A stretch of DNA of 64,000 bases from Bombyx mori (Eukaryota; Arthropoda; Insecta; Lepidoptera; Bombycidae): positions 5,153,501-5,217,500 of the forward strand of contig NC_085127.1 of the NCBI RefSeq assembly GCF_030269925.1, in the 5' to 3' direction. The position numbers were made by a program, and so were the translations under genes. Below, piece after piece: positions 1-12,249 of the stretch. The first letter of the stretch is position 1. Every line of letters begins with the position of its first letter. The notes under the pieces were generated by a model that was not told the DNA's origin, searched no databases, and was given only the letters and a program-made list of their open reading frames with translations.

Positions 1-124
1 GCGAAGTACAAGAGAATAGCGATTTCAAAAATATTATTCTATGTTTTAGTAATCTTAATTTATAAGCTTCTTCTACTTTCAAGGTTCAAGGGTGTGACTA
101 AAGCGCAATACATGGTTGCATAAC

Positions 125-380
125 AAGAACAACCGCCTAGCCTCTCGTCGCCGACTCCACTCCCCCTACTCGCGGTGAACCCTGTTACGTCGAGTAACCT
201 ATTTTAGAGATTGAGGTAACCGATCCCTTTGGAGATATAGGTCGACAAGCAGACGGGAGCTAAAAAGGGGTTCCGGTAATCTCTACTTAAGTCGGATATT
301 TAGGCGTCAGCAGCAGGGCGTACTAACATCACTGCGGTGGAAGAAGGCCAGGGGAAACCACTGCACTACCCCTCCCAAGA
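125..380 (+). repeat. Fragment resembling an RTE-type LINE 5' UTR
   Basis: This moderately GC-rich block sits in AT-rich DNA. Its wording (a Gly/Val-rich leader followed by AAGAAGGCCAGGGGAAACC and CACTGCACTACC) matches what I remember of the 5' leader of lepidopteran RTE-type LINEs. No coding region follows: after about 400 the sequence becomes unrelated. If the reading is right, this is a 5' piece without its 3' end, which is unusual for LINEs. The identification is from memory and is tentative. Confidence 0.35.
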
Positions 381-469
381 AATCCTATGAAAGCAAACAA
401 TGAAACGAGAGTAATAAGATGCGATCTACTTAGTATATTACTCAGCGTGGATTTGAATACGAACACTGT

Positions 470-545
470 TGGGCCTTTGCTCGCCCACATGTCTTGGTAA
501 AACTGGAAAGGCCTCCGGTAATCCTTCGGTCCTAAAAAATACGAG
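470..545 (+). repeat. Short repeat shared with 19195-19262
   Basis: The phrase AAACTGGAAAGGCCTCC followed by GTAATCCTTC occurs here and again, with a small insertion, at about 19206-19250. It is a dispersed repeat of unknown class, possibly a LINE tail. Confidence 0.4.
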
Positions 546-689
546 CTGTGCCTTTGACGAAAACGTTATCATGTCCGGGGTTCTCATTGGAAATGTGTCC
601 GTAATACTCAGTGGCTGGCTGTGGTTAAGATTGGATCTATTACAAAACAGCACCGAGAACATATCAGGATTAATCGCTGGTTAATGAAC

Positions 690-1555
690 GCTGTCTTTAT
701 ACATCTATTCAAGATTGAGATCGTCGTGCAGATCTATATTATTCGTTTGCTATGGTGGTTAAGTTGAGAAAGAGATATTGAAGAGTTTGAATAGAATTGA
801 CCGCGTAAGCGAACAAAGCACTACACGACACGCTACATTTGCATTAACTACGATACTAATTAGCATAACTAACTAACATCCTACTTTGGAGCTGTAAAAT
901 TTGTAATGTTTCTGTAGGTCAAACGATTTACACTGATAATAGTCTGGCTGACAATTCATGAGAGATTCATACGTGACCTAGCTGCTGTTACAACATTACT
1001 AAATATGTGGTAAGCCGCATTGTCCTAATGAGCGAGCTCCCTCTCCATCTAGCGTTAAAAGGTTAGTAGTGTCCATAGAAATCACAACGCGAATGTCGGC
1101 CTCTTCTTTACACATGTGGTCGAAGTATCAGTTGCATTATAACGGCAGTTCCAATGAAATTAAAAAAAAATCCTCTATAATATTATTAAAAAGCTATTCT
1201 CTTAACACTTAGTCCACACAACAAAAAGAAACCTACGCTTTATCTACCGGTCTAGATATTTGTATTTACGACACCATATTTCGGTGGCTCGCAACGTGTT
1301 ATGCTACGCCGTTATGCCTCTGCACATCTCCTATATGCGCTACCTGAATTATTATAAAAATAATAGTTTAAAAAAACTAACAAAATACACTTTTATAGAA
1401 AATCCAATTAAAAAATTTAAAATAAATTTTAATTAAAAATTGTGTAAGAAAAAAAGATTTTATTGTAAAAAAAGTGTGGTGTGCTTTTCAGGATATTATC
1501 AAAATAACCCTTCTACTCATATCTGGTCATAAAATATGTATAACTACTGATACCA
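690..1555. other. Stretch without recognisable features
   Basis: This is AT-rich sequence with homopolymer runs and no long ORF. I recognise no repeat in it apart from low-complexity A/T tracts around 1360-1480. Confidence 0.5.
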
Positions 1556-1988
1556 TGCCACCTTGAGATATAAGTTCTAAGGTCTCAGTATACTCGTAGT
1601 TACAACGGTTGCCCCACCCTTCAAACCGAAACGCATTATTGCTTCACGGCAGAAATAGGCAGGGCGGTGGTACCCACCCGCGCGGGCTCACAAGAGGTCC
1701 TACCACCCATAGAGATACACCGTGGGCGGCGCACAGGAACCACCTTGCACCGCCCCACCACCGGACCGACAGTCGAGTACCGGGCGCCCACAGTAATTAC
1801 GCAAATTATATTTTTGCGGGTTTGATTTTTATTACACGATGTTATTCCTTCAACGTGGAAATCAATCGTGAACATTTGTTGAGTACGTATTTCATTAGAA
1901 AAATTGGTACCCGCCTGAGATTCGAACACCGGTGCATCGCTCAACACGAATGCACCGGACGTCTTATCCGTTAGGCCACGACGACTTC
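1556..1988 (-). repeat. Bm1 SINE with tRNA-like head and internal GC-rich insert
   Basis: In minus orientation the tRNA-like head lies at about 1920-1988 and the body at 1556-1707. The head includes the A-box-like TGGCCTAACGG and the B-box-like GTTCGAATCTC. An 84-bp GC-rich segment (1708-1791) that is absent from every other Bm1 copy here interrupts the body between the CTACCACC and AGTAATTACGC blocks. The A-rich tail is missing, so the copy is 3'-truncated. Confidence 0.8.
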
Positions 1989-2344
1989 TGTTCAAAGATT
2001 CCGTACAAACATACATACGTCTGAAGCTAATAAAAGCGTATTAAAAATAAACACATTGACGTAATTGATACACTATCATCAGACGTTTATAATTATAATT
2101 TTAGTCTAATAAAATATCGAGCGAAGTGCCTTTTGCGATAATATAGTGAAACAATGACATCAAATAAAATCGTAAGCAAACAGTGACCGAAATAGAAACA
2201 AACCAGTTTAAATTATTTGTAAAGAACCTTTTGAATAAAACGTAAAAAGATTAAAAGCATGTAAAGGTTTCCATAAAAGATAAAACCGCTGCCTACATTA
2301 AGATTTGAAATTAAAGTTTCAATTTAATTAATTAAAAAAAAAAT

Positions 2345-2588
2345 TATAGCTCAGATGGATGGACGAGCTCACGGCCCACCACGATGTTAAGTGGTTACCG
2401 GAGCCCATAGACATCAACCACGTTAATGCCGTCACCCACTTTGTGAAATGAGTTCTAAGTCTCAGTTTTTACAATACAACGACTACCCCACCCTTCAAAC
2501 CGAAACGCATTACTGCTTCACTGCAGAAATAGGCATGGTAATGGTTTCTATCTATATGGGCTCACAAGGCACCATAACGCCAGTAAAT
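2345..2588 (-). repeat. Diverged Bm1 SINE body
   Basis: The order of Bm1 blocks is kept (GATGGATGGACGAGCTCAC, then AAACCGAAACGCATTACTGC), but with many substitutions. This is an old copy without the tRNA-like head. Confidence 0.7.
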
Positions 2589-3270
2589 GTAGTAAACAAA
2601 AAAAGAATTAAGTGTTAATATAAGGCGTTTCAAAATACTACCCTACCCTCTAGACCAGATAGATTTAAGGCACATCATTATTAAAAATTAAAAACAATAA
2701 AAGAAATTTTGCTGTAACTAAAAACAAAAAAATAATAAATAGTATGTATTTAAATCTCAATTGAATTATTGAAAATTATGTGATAAGCAATATAGGTCAA
2801 ATCTTTTAAAAATAAAAATAATCTGTTTGTAGTGTCTGCTTTCGAAAAAACATATTCTAACCCCGAAAGAGACAAGAGCTTATGAAACACTAGTTTTTGT
2901 TTTGCATAAAAAGCTCAACTCGCCAGAGATCCCTCTGAGTATTTCCGAGAAAAAAATACTTTGTATGTCGCTTATTCTATTTTCGATAGCGAAGTTTGTT
3001 GAAACGTGTGCAAGAAGTAAATATTACATTTTCATTAGAGGCACTTGTTGTGTTCAAACATATTTAAATTTCTAAAGGACGGTTTGTAATTACATACCCT
3101 CAAAGCGAACATCGTTCATTCAATTTTGAAAAACAAATGAACGAGTCTGGTAAGTAATTTGTTCGTTAAGGAGTGTGTACGTTTTTAATGATATGTAATG
3201 TGAATAATGTAATAATGTGTATGTGAAGCTACAAGGTTAGCAATTCAGTGTTGCTTCTATAGTTTCTACT
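2589..3270. other. Stretch without recognisable features
   Basis: AT-rich, no ORF and no repeat that I recognise. Confidence 0.5.
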
Positions 3271-3280
3271 CTCGAAATAG

Positions 3281-3469
3281 CCCACTGAGTTTCTCGCCGG
3301 ATCTTTTCAGTGGGTCGCGTTTCCGATCCGGTGGTAGATTCTGCGAAGCACTGCTCTTGCTAGGGTCAGTGTTAGCAACTCTCCGGTTGAGCCCCGTGAG
3401 CTCATCTACAAACGTTAGGGCGAAGCTGAAATAGCCTCTTAAGGCGATCAGCATAGGTAGGGAAAAAAA
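3281..3469 (+). mobile_element. 5'-truncated Jockey-type LINE 3' UTR
   Basis: It matches the 3' UTR of the full-length LINE at 43403-48722: CCCACTGAGTTTCTCGCCGG, the GATCCGGTGGTAGATTCTGC block and the GAGCCCCGTGAGCTCA block, ending in a short A run. CTCGAAAT lies just before the start (3271-3278) and again just after the A tract (3474-3481), so it may be a short target duplication. Confidence 0.75.
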
Positions 3470-3647
3470 CCCCCTCGAAATCACGGTTTGTATACATGAG
3501 TTTCTGGCGTGAACCTCTAAAATAGTACTACTACATTCATATGTCATTGTAATGTATTATAAACATGTAGTGTAGTGCATTTGTAAATACATTTAATCAA
3601 CATGGCGGTGTGCGGCATTTTTCGAAATTGAAATAAGTCAAATCAGT

Positions 3648-3933
3648 TACCCGCAAAATTATGATTTGCGTAATTACTGATGGTAGGACCTCTTGTGAGT
3701 CCGCGCGGGTGGGTACCACCACCCTGCCTATTTCTGCCGTGAAGCAGTAATGCGTTTCGGTGTGAAGGGTGGGGCAGCCGTTGTAACTATACTTGAGACC
3801 TTAGAACTTATATCTCAAGGTGGGTGGCGCATTTACGTTGTGGATGTCTATGGGCTTCAGTAACCATTCACACCAGGTGGGCTGTGAGCTCGTCCACCCA
3901 TCTAAGCAATAAAAAAATAAATAAAAAAAAGTT
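3648..3933 (+). repeat. Bm1 SINE, head-truncated
   Basis: It begins in the AAATTATGATTTGCGTAATTAC block and runs through the whole body to AAGCAATAAAAAAATAAAT. The tRNA-like head is absent. Confidence 0.85.
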
Positions 3934-4451
3934 AGTTTTGAGAGATAAAATTTATTTTGTTGTTTTTAAAATCTTCGGTAAAGATATTTTAATATTTGTT
4001 GACGACAAGTTGTGTGAAAATACAAAGTAAAAACGGAAGTATAGATTGTTATTTAGTCACACAAATATCCAATAATTCATCTGAAGCCGAGCGGGCGCGG
4101 GATAAATTGGAGTACCCTTGGCTGCGTGTGTCAAGTACTTTTGCCCTACATTTGAGTTTTCCGACTTCCTATTATCTTAATGATTATATCTTTGATTCCC
4201 AATTTATTTCTTTCGCAATAACTTTGTATTTTATAAAAGAAAAGTGGAGTGGTTTCTCAAGAAAAAGGAGAAAATGTTTCAAAACCGAATGTATTACAGA
4301 GTTTACTCTGAAACTGTGAAAGAGAAGTCAATAATACAGTCAAAACAGTCGAACGGTCAAAAAATACGGTCGAAGAACTTCTTAGCTTAAGTAAATGAAT
4401 GATGGTTTGTTATATTATACTGTGTACTATAGTATTATAGTGTGTATATAT

Positions 4452-4698
4452 TTACTGGTAGTAGGACCTCTTGTGAGTCCGTGCGGGTCGGTACCACCAC
4501 CCCGCCTATTTCTGCCGTGAAGCAGTAATGTGTTTCGGTTTGAAGGGTGGGGTAGCCATTGTAACTATACTTGAGACCCTAGAACTTATATCTCAAGGTG
4601 GGTGGCGCATTTACGTTGTAGATGTCTGTGGGCTCCAGTAACCACTTAACACCAGGTGGGTTGTGAGCTCGTTCAGCCATCTAATCAATAAAAAAAAA
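4452..4698 (+). repeat. Bm1 SINE body
   Basis: The copy begins at ACTGGTAGTAGGACC and ends in an A tract. Only the body is present. Confidence 0.85.
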
Positions 4699-6452
4699 GT
4701 CGCTGGAAGCTAATTTGGATAACCAAGCTTAACCAATTTAGTCACTAATAAAACGTTTACCATCTACGCAGCGAGTAAACCGTCTATATTCTGATTTAAA
4801 TATTTTAACGCCTGGGTTCAATTTAGCGGGAAAATATTCGATGCTCACTATTTTTCGAGACATAGTATGTACGTGGTATTTGCTTCCTACATTTAAAATA
4901 CCTTTGAGCAGCTGTCGTATTGATCATATGTATTGCATTCGGGCAAGTGAGTTTTATTTTATCCTCTGTGAATTATAAAAACGAATTTACGAAGAAAGAT
5001 CGATTACTTGGTTAGTTTAAAAGTATTACTGTAAATGTTGTGGTACTAGGTGGCAGTATTAGATAGGGTCATGATACTCGGTGGTATTCAGTAACGGCCA
5101 ACCAGATTATTAAGAAATGATCAGAACACACTACCATGTGACATCAGATCAATTAATAATCGGATATGTACACAGACAGTTCCTTGCTATATACATATAA
5201 ACTGGTTGCATTTTATATAAATTGGTTCTTAAAACTGGAATACATTATTGCTTTATAGTCGAGATAGGCAAGTTGAGTGTGGGTTTGTTTGTTTAACATA
5301 AACCTCAACATAATCTAACAGAAACAAGTAATTTTGGTAAGAAGTTCCTCAACGCGTTTTGCGTAGGAGTTCTCTGATAGAACTGTCACGTAAGCAAAAT
5401 CGTTATGCCCCCTCCATGCGACTTTCTATCTATCTCTCTCGTTCTATTATAAAGGAGTGAATGTATGCCCGTGTCGAGATTAGGGCGGACGATTATTGTG
5501 CATTATTTTTACAATTAGTAAATAAGAAAGATGATGTATTTGGTATCTTTTGTGACGTTGCGCTTAGAAACTTTCCCTCATATTCACGGAGCTGCCAAAT
5601 ATGTACATACGTTCCTGAAAGAAATATCTTTGAATAAGAACTAAATTTCCGGTTTTTTTGCATTCGATAGTCACGAAAACATTCGCATTTTCGCGTATTC
5701 ACGCAGTTGGATCACGTGTGTCACGTAAGAGGCGGCCCTCTTCACATTTCAGAGATTGCTACTAACGGTATAGAGTGTCGAACGGAATATGGCTCCATAG
5801 CTAGTTGCAACGCAAGCTTGTTTTGTTTTGCATTGTTTGTGACTATCGTTTTTATAGTGACAGATCGCTTATTGCGTTTTGGAATTATGATTACGTCTAT
5901 TTTAAAAAACTAGAGGTTCCGCAGTAGTCGAAATTCGACTATAATTAATTGGAATTGTAAGTTTGTACACTATTATGTTTGTATTTTATACTTCTATAAT
6001 CACATATTTCGCCAAGGCTACTCTATAAAAAATATTAATAAACACAAACAATATCTAATCTATTCTCAATTTGACCACAGACGTCAAGAACAAAAGTTTG
6101 ACAATAAATAGTATGCATGCATGTGTGCATCAAATACATGGTATGTAGTGTGTTTAATGTTTTATTTATTGATTTAATGTATCTTTTATGCATAATTTAA
6201 AAAAAATATTAGCATTGTGCTTTTCTTCTCTATATTCTATATAAGTGTGAAAAATTTCACATTCCTCCGTCCGCGCAATTTTCGTAAAAAGGGATACAAA
6301 GTTTTTGTTTCACGTATTAATATTTTGAAATATAGTGGACTCGATTCGGCAGTCGATTGGAAGTTCTGTGTTTCAACTTAATCACTTCGAAAGCGAGGCT
6401 GTGTGAATCCGTGAAAATTCAATTTATGATCGTTATTGTTTCTTTATAGAGT
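4699..6452. other. AT-rich stretch, no supported gene
   Basis: Several short ORFs occur (for example 5707-5913 plus and 5493-5702 minus), but none shows a recognisable domain. I see no repeat structure beyond low-complexity tracts. Confidence 0.45.
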
Positions 6453-7458
6453 AAGATCCCAGGGCCCCCAGACGTCATGTATTTTTTGACGAACGAAATG
6501 TGGCCGATTCCCTAGTGTTAGTATGTACTAAGAATGCATGCCTACCTTACTTAGACGGCCAATTTTTAGGTATCAGGTACTCATGGTACATAAAATCATT
6601 ACTTACTTCACGTAAATTCTGAAAGCTGATTTTTATATATGTCCACCAGACAACTATTTTAAAACCTCTTACAAAAAGACAGACTGATCCAAGGGGTCAA
6701 TCATACCCTAAATTCAATTTAATACCTCTGTGGGTAAGAGCGCGAAGCCATTATCCACGCACATGAGACTGAGTGAGACATGTATTAGGATATATTGACT
6801 TCTCTGTCTCTCTATATCTCTCTTACAGTTGATATCAATTAATTTTGAAGTCGTCGTGGCCTAAAGGATAAAACGTCCGGTGCATTCGTATCGAGCGATG
6901 CACCGGTGTTCGAATCCCGCAGGCGGGTAACAATTTTTCTAATGAAATACGTACTTAACAAATGTTCACGATTGACTTCCATGGTGAAAGAATAACATCG
7001 TGCAATAAAAATCATACCCGCAAAATTATAATTTGCGTAATTACTGGTGGTAGGACCTCTTGTGAGTGCGCACGGGTAGGTACCACCGCCCCGCCTATTT
7101 CTGCCGTGAAGCAGTAATGCGTTTCGGTTTGAAGGGTGGGGCAGCCGTTGTGACTATACTGAGACCTTAGAACTATATCTCAAGGTGCGTGGCGCATTTA
7201 CGTTGTAGATGTCTATGGGCTCCAGTAACCACTTAACACCAGGTGGGCTGTGAGCTCGTCCACACATCTAAGCAATAAAAAAAAATTAATAATATTAAAA
7301 GAAAATCAGTGAAAAATTAAATAATTAGGTAAATAATTAAAAATTAAGTCTAAGTAAAGTAGCAGGTAGGCATGCGTTCTTAGTACATACTAACACTACG
7401 CAATCGGCCACATTTCGTTCGTCAGAAAATACGTGACGTCTGGGGGCCCTGGGATCTT
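6453..7458. repeat. Inverted repeat, about 105-bp arms, enclosing a Bm1 SINE
   Basis: The left arm (6453-6556) and right arm (7348-7458) are reverse complements with only a few mismatches and one small gap. Both contain AACGAAATGTGGCCGATT and TGTTAGTATGTACTAAGAA in opposite orientation. The 790-bp spacer contains a complete Bm1 copy at 6847-7285. This could be a DNA-transposon derivative with long terminal inverted repeats that later took up the SINE, or a foldback element. I found no clear target duplication. Confidence 0.75.
6847..7285 (+). repeat. Complete Bm1 SINE
   Basis: The full arrangement is present. The tRNA-like pol III promoter region has A-box-like TGGCCTAAAGG near 6857 and B box GTTCGAATCCC at 6908-6918. 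The body and an A tail after CTAAGCAATAAAA follow. This is one of the few full-length copies and serves as the reference for the others. Confidence 0.9.
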
Positions 7459-7915
7459 GGACTATTATTGGAAACGGCAAACCTCCTTTTTTCCTTAAAT
7501 AGATTGTAATTTTTTTTTCTTCGTACTTTCCCATTGTATGGGAACGGTTTTACATCGACACAGGTCGATACAGGTAACTATTTTTAGCATCTATTCACTC
7601 AAGCTGAAGACTTTCATTTCTTCCTGAATAAATGTCAAGAGGCTGTTTACCTCGTGTTATACTTTAATGGTTAGAAATTTACGAATATCCGTGATGTCAA
7701 TTTAGGTATGACAACACGCTTTCAAACGAGACTGCGAAAAATCATCGTGCTACCGCTCGCGCGCTGGAGCGGGAGGCCTAGTGTGTTCGAGTTGAAATAA
7801 ATAATAACAATACCCGAGATTACATGGGATTTCCTTCTCACGGGATTCAAGCAACGCTTCGGGCGAGACAGCGGCGGTGGGGAGAAGCTTGTAGCGCGCT
7901 ACACTTCTTTTCTCA
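7459..7915. other. Stretch without recognisable features
   Basis: No ORF with a domain and no repeat that I can name. Confidence 0.45.
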
Positions 7916-8280
7916 TAATCTGTGAGCACTCCCGAGTGCTCTGAGGAATTGTTTGAGATGATCCCCTTATCTCTTTTTTATCATCGCACCTCCCGCCATC
8001 GGAGCAGAGTTCATATTATCTGGAACTGCTGCGTTCATCGACAGTGCGTTTCCAGAGGTCTTTTTTGCCACGTACCATCCGGCTATGGAATGAGCTCCTC
8101 TCCATGGTGTTTCCCGAGCGCTATGACATGTCCTTCTTTAAAAGAGGCTTGTGGAGAGTATTAAGCGGTAGGCAGCGGCCTGGCTCTGCCCCTGGCGTTG
8201 CTGAGGTCCATGGGCGACGGTAACCACTCACCATCAGGTGTATCGTATGCTCGTCTGCCTACAAGGGCAATAAAAAAAAA
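7916..8280 (+). mobile_element. CR1-like LINE 3' end (RT C-terminus plus 3' UTR)
   Basis: With one frameshift near 8010-8030, the plus strand encodes the C-terminal tail common to lepidopteran CR1-type RTs. Visible parts are ECSEELFEMIP, then TVRFQRSFLPRTIRLWNEL, then FPERYDMSFFKRG. A 3' UTR follows (CCATGGGCGACGGTAACCAC) and ends in CAATAAAAAAAA. The copy is 5'-truncated and frameshifted, so it is not functional. Shorter copies of this tail lie at 38010, 49645 (minus), 55985 and 59606. Confidence 0.75.
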
Positions 8281-9628
8281 ACTCACGCCATGGAACACAG
8301 CCGACTGTCATCCCTCTCGGTTCGTAGACTCCCTGAAGCCTTATTCGGTGCTATTTACACTTTTGCGACCAGAACTAAAAGCTGGATAAAAATCAGCAAG
8401 GACAGCGCGATACTGTTAAAATTCAATATAATTCATGGTTAAATTTGTTCTGAGCAACAGAAGCATGCAACAGCAATGTCATTGAAAAAATAATATAAAT
8501 TTAAAATAGCACGACAATAATCATGTGTTTAATGCGCCCAAAAAAACCGCAATATACGCACGCGGCTTTTGTAAACACAAAAATGAAATGAGGCGGATTA
8601 ATGGTCGAATTTATTGAAATTTCCCTACTATGGGTTTAATTGATAAAAGCATATTTCGGCATATTCACCGATTGAACGTTTACATTAAACTAACTTTAAT
8701 AAAATCATTATGTTTTATGTGCACGAATGAATTTCAATTTAATTCGATTGTATTATGGTTTTGTTTACTGAAGTGAGTTATGGTGTAGTTATCATTTAAA
8801 CGAATGATTTGTAACTTACAAAGGCATTTAACAGAATAAAAAAAGATTCATATTAGACATCTTATTAACGAAATGTTCGTGTGTTTTGTACCGATTTTAT
8901 TCATGTAAGGTTTTTTAAAAACTGTTATTAGATAAAAAAAAATTCAAAAGTTAATTCGTATTTTTATCAATGATCTATATGAATATGTCGTCTTCTCGCA
9001 TTAAAACTGTATAATCTCAAAACTTACTATTTTTACAGGAGAGTGTTTTAATGGTTTAACATGTGATATTTTTAATATTAATCATCTTTGCAACATTTGT
9101 CTTTTACCACTTACCTACATGTTTTAAAGTGAGATAAAATTATGTATTAATTTTGTTAATAGTAGTCAAAACATAGGTAAACTAAAAAAAAAAAACTTAA
9201 ACTAAACTACGTTCTTTTGACAGTATTTATGAGAAAAATACTGGTGATACCAAATTATTCCGCATATTAACTCAATTTCGAATATTTTTGGAAATTGTAC
9301 ACTTTTAATGCAAAAGACAATGTGTTTCAACGTTGTTTATCTAATTTAAAATAAGGTCTTTGTGCTGTTGTTGCTGAGATTTTGCTTTAGTCAGGTCAGT
9401 GTAGAATAGGTCGCACCAGACTTATTTCGAAGATACGGTGTTTATACAAGAACTAGCACGATTGGTATTTGATTCGAATATTGATGTTTGGAATTTGTAG
9501 TATTATTATTAATTATATTATTATTATTGGCCAAGATTAACTAACTTACTATCCAAGTGTGACTTATTAAAACAATTTAGCAGATGTAAGCGGAACTATT
9601 TTCATCAAATAAAGTTTTTATGTTTTTC
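8281..9628. other. AT-rich stretch without recognisable features
   Basis: Very AT-rich sequence with no ORF of note and no repeat recognised. Confidence 0.5.
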
Positions 9629-9873
9629 ACTGGTGGTAGGAGCTCTTGGGAGTCCGCACGGGTAGGTACCACCGCCCGGCCTATTTCCGCCGTGAAGCAG
9701 TAATGCGTTTCGGTTCGAAGGGTGGGGTAGCCGTTGTAACTATACTGAGACCTTAGAACTTATATCTCAAGATGGGTGGCGCATTTACGTTGTAGATGTC
9801 TATGGGCTCCAGTAACCACTTAACACCAGGTGGGCTGTGAGCTCCTCCATCTATCTATGCAATAAATAAATAA
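9629..9873 (+). repeat. Bm1 SINE body
   Basis: It runs from ACTGGTGGTAGGAG to CAATAAATAAATA. The tRNA-like head is absent. Confidence 0.85.
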
Positions 9874-10013
9874 ATATTCTCGCGTTTCTTATCTATACAG
9901 TTTTGGTGATCGTATTACGTGATCACATGACCACTAAAACTGTAAAAGCAGTTATAATTATGTCTATGACTTGCGTTATCCCAAATAAAATATTATATGA
10001 TTAGATTATTTAG

Positions 10014-10449
10014 TCTATACTAATATTATAAAGAGGAAAGATTTGTTTGTTTGTATTGAATAGGCTCCGAAACTGAAACTGAACCGATTTGAAAAATTAT
10101 TTCACTGTTTTGAAGCTACACTATTCCCGAGTGACATAGGCTATCATCTTTTTTGAAAAAAAAATAGGGATCCTTACTAAAACTCCAATAATGTAACCCA
10201 AGGTGTAAAAAAATTACCTAAAATATTCTTTACATTGCGTGCCCTGCGGAAACTATTGATGATAGAATAAAATAATGTACTACGACTTTGTAGAACACAT
10301 TATTATTTACAAAAAGTGTCGCGACAGTATATGTCTAACTATTATAATTGTGCCGCAGTAAGTGTTGTTTTATTTAAAAAAATAAAACAACGTCAAATAT
10401 CGTTGAAATTTTTGTTAAAGACCCGAGCGGAGCCGGAACGGGCCGCTAG
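10014..10449 (+). mobile_element. Helitron-type non-autonomous element
   Basis: It starts with TCTATACTAATATTATAAAG and ends with GGGCCGCTAG followed by T, the TC...CTAG termini expected of helitrons. The interior is non-coding. The same 5' end recurs at 23053, 23741, 24214 (minus), 51793 (minus) and 52420 (minus). Confidence 0.7.
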
Positions 10450-11194
10450 TTTCTTTATAAATACATCGAAGCGAAATTTTCGTTATGATTTTATAAACAA
10501 CGCCTTGAGCTCTCAATTTAGTTAACACACACACTCCATCTAAACAGACTTTTCCGTGTTTCCCCTTTCGGCCGAGTTAACGAGACCTGCCGTTACGCCC
10601 CCGTTCGACCCCCAGAAATTGAGTTAGCGCTCCCAGTATTTCAATTTAAAAGCTATACCTAATTTGGCACCCTCTTCGCACTTTTCAATTACATACCGTC
10701 GCGACGATTTAAGTGCGTGAGATATAATGTCCATCGACAGGCTCAGCGATTTTGCACTTTAGATTAAGCGCCTAAAGATTGGTTTTGAAATGAGTAACAG
10801 CTTGCTTGTTATGCGTAAGTGTTGCGTGATAGCGTTTTGTCATTTACATATATGTAAGACGAAAATTTACTTTAGTGTGTTTTCTTTAGTAAGTTCTTTA
10901 GTAAGTTCGGTAACATTTTTGTTGAAAGACTCCTGCTGAAAACTTTGAGAAAGTTGAAGAAAAGGCGTCAAAGACCTTTCTGATGACTTTAATCTTGTTT
11001 CGTATTAAATTTTTTGATAAAGATTTAATCCTAGTCCGTTCCACTAACTATAAATACTAACTCCTAACTGAAGTGTCCTAACACAGGCTTTATTTGCCTA
11101 ATCGGAGGCTTCAATCACTAATTGAAAAGGACCGATTATGTGGATCAATAAACATTTTTTTCATATATTTTTTCATAAATTGGTTTTCTGTAGT
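10450..11194. other. Stretch without a supported gene
   Basis: A GC-richer patch at 10540-10640 stands out, but I cannot read a protein or RNA in it. The rest is AT-rich. GTAGT at 11190-11194 is the left target duplication of the BEL element. Confidence 0.45.
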
Positions 11195-12249
11195 TGTTGG
11201 GTACGCAGCACGTCACCCGTATCAATAAGGCGAGTGACGTCAACCCAGGTTGGACGGGTTTATGAATCTTATAAGATTTCTTGAAATCCTATAAGACGCC
11301 GGATGCCCGTCTCGTGGCGATTATTCGTGTCGATCTGAAGCAGTCGATGTAGGGTCCTGAGGTGTACGATATCGTACAAGCTCACTCGAAATTAAAACTC
11401 AAAACTTTACTAATTAACGTAAACCGAGCCGACCGATCTGTCAATACAACCGAATTCAATAACCGACGATCTTTTAAATGGTCTTCAAGTCTTCAATAAA
11501 TATCTTCGAGGCGCTGATGTCTTTACTCGTGCGTTTTTTTGTAATCTTCGTTCGGAGGGTCGGCGGCCGGCGGTTGGCAGGTAGTCGGTCGAGGGTCGGT
11601 CGGTAGGTCGGCAGGTAGTCGGTCGAGGGTCGGTCGGTAGGTCGGCAGGTACCTGACAGCGTCGCAGGGTCGCTTAACTACCTCGGAATGTTACCCTACA
11701 GAGATCTCGTGTAAAATACGGCTCTCGTCGAGATCATTTTCACTATGATCGGCTCGGTTTATTCGTTATATCTATTTATTTAATAAATGTATATACTAAT
11801 GCCTTATACTTAACTATTCTATGTTGTAATCCCTATCGATACATATAACTTATTCTATGCTTAATCTATATGACGCGCCCGTATAAACAAAATACCCGGT
11901 CCTGAACACAGATAAATGCTGTTTGTTACATCGTTTCGGGACGCGGGCCGGGCGCGTGTTCATTTAAGTTAATATGCTAATCTTAAAACTATCGGGAATA
12001 ATAAAGCAAAAGTGTATACTATTTATTTCAAAGCAACTTACGTTCTATTCTTAGTAAAATCTATGTGCACGTTATCTATATCCTTATCTATCTATATGCA
12101 CTCTATATAATTTATCTATTTGTTATTTATCTATTTGTTATAACTCTATGTCTATGTACGTATCTATATAAATCTATAATTCTATTCTATATTCTATTAT
12201 ATTCTTCAACTTATTCTATAATTATGGGGCGACGCCGCTGTCGCCAACA
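11195..12249 (-). repeat. 3' LTR of the BEL element
   Basis: On the coding strand it begins TGTTGGCGACAGCGG and ends GTACCCAACA. It contains two 34-bp tandem units rich in GGTCGG at 11576-11643. The last codons and stop of the integrase frame (12222) fall inside it. I saw no mismatch to the other LTR when reading them side by side. Confidence 0.93.
11576..11643 (-). repeat. 34-bp tandem duplication inside the LTR
   Basis: Two successive copies of a unit beginning GGCAGGTAGTCGGTCGAGGG, followed by a partial third. The same array is in the other LTR at 17420-17487. Confidence 0.85.

Noticed and set aside
6850..6930. Possible tRNA gene
   Set aside because: It is the tRNA-like head of a complete Bm1 SINE.
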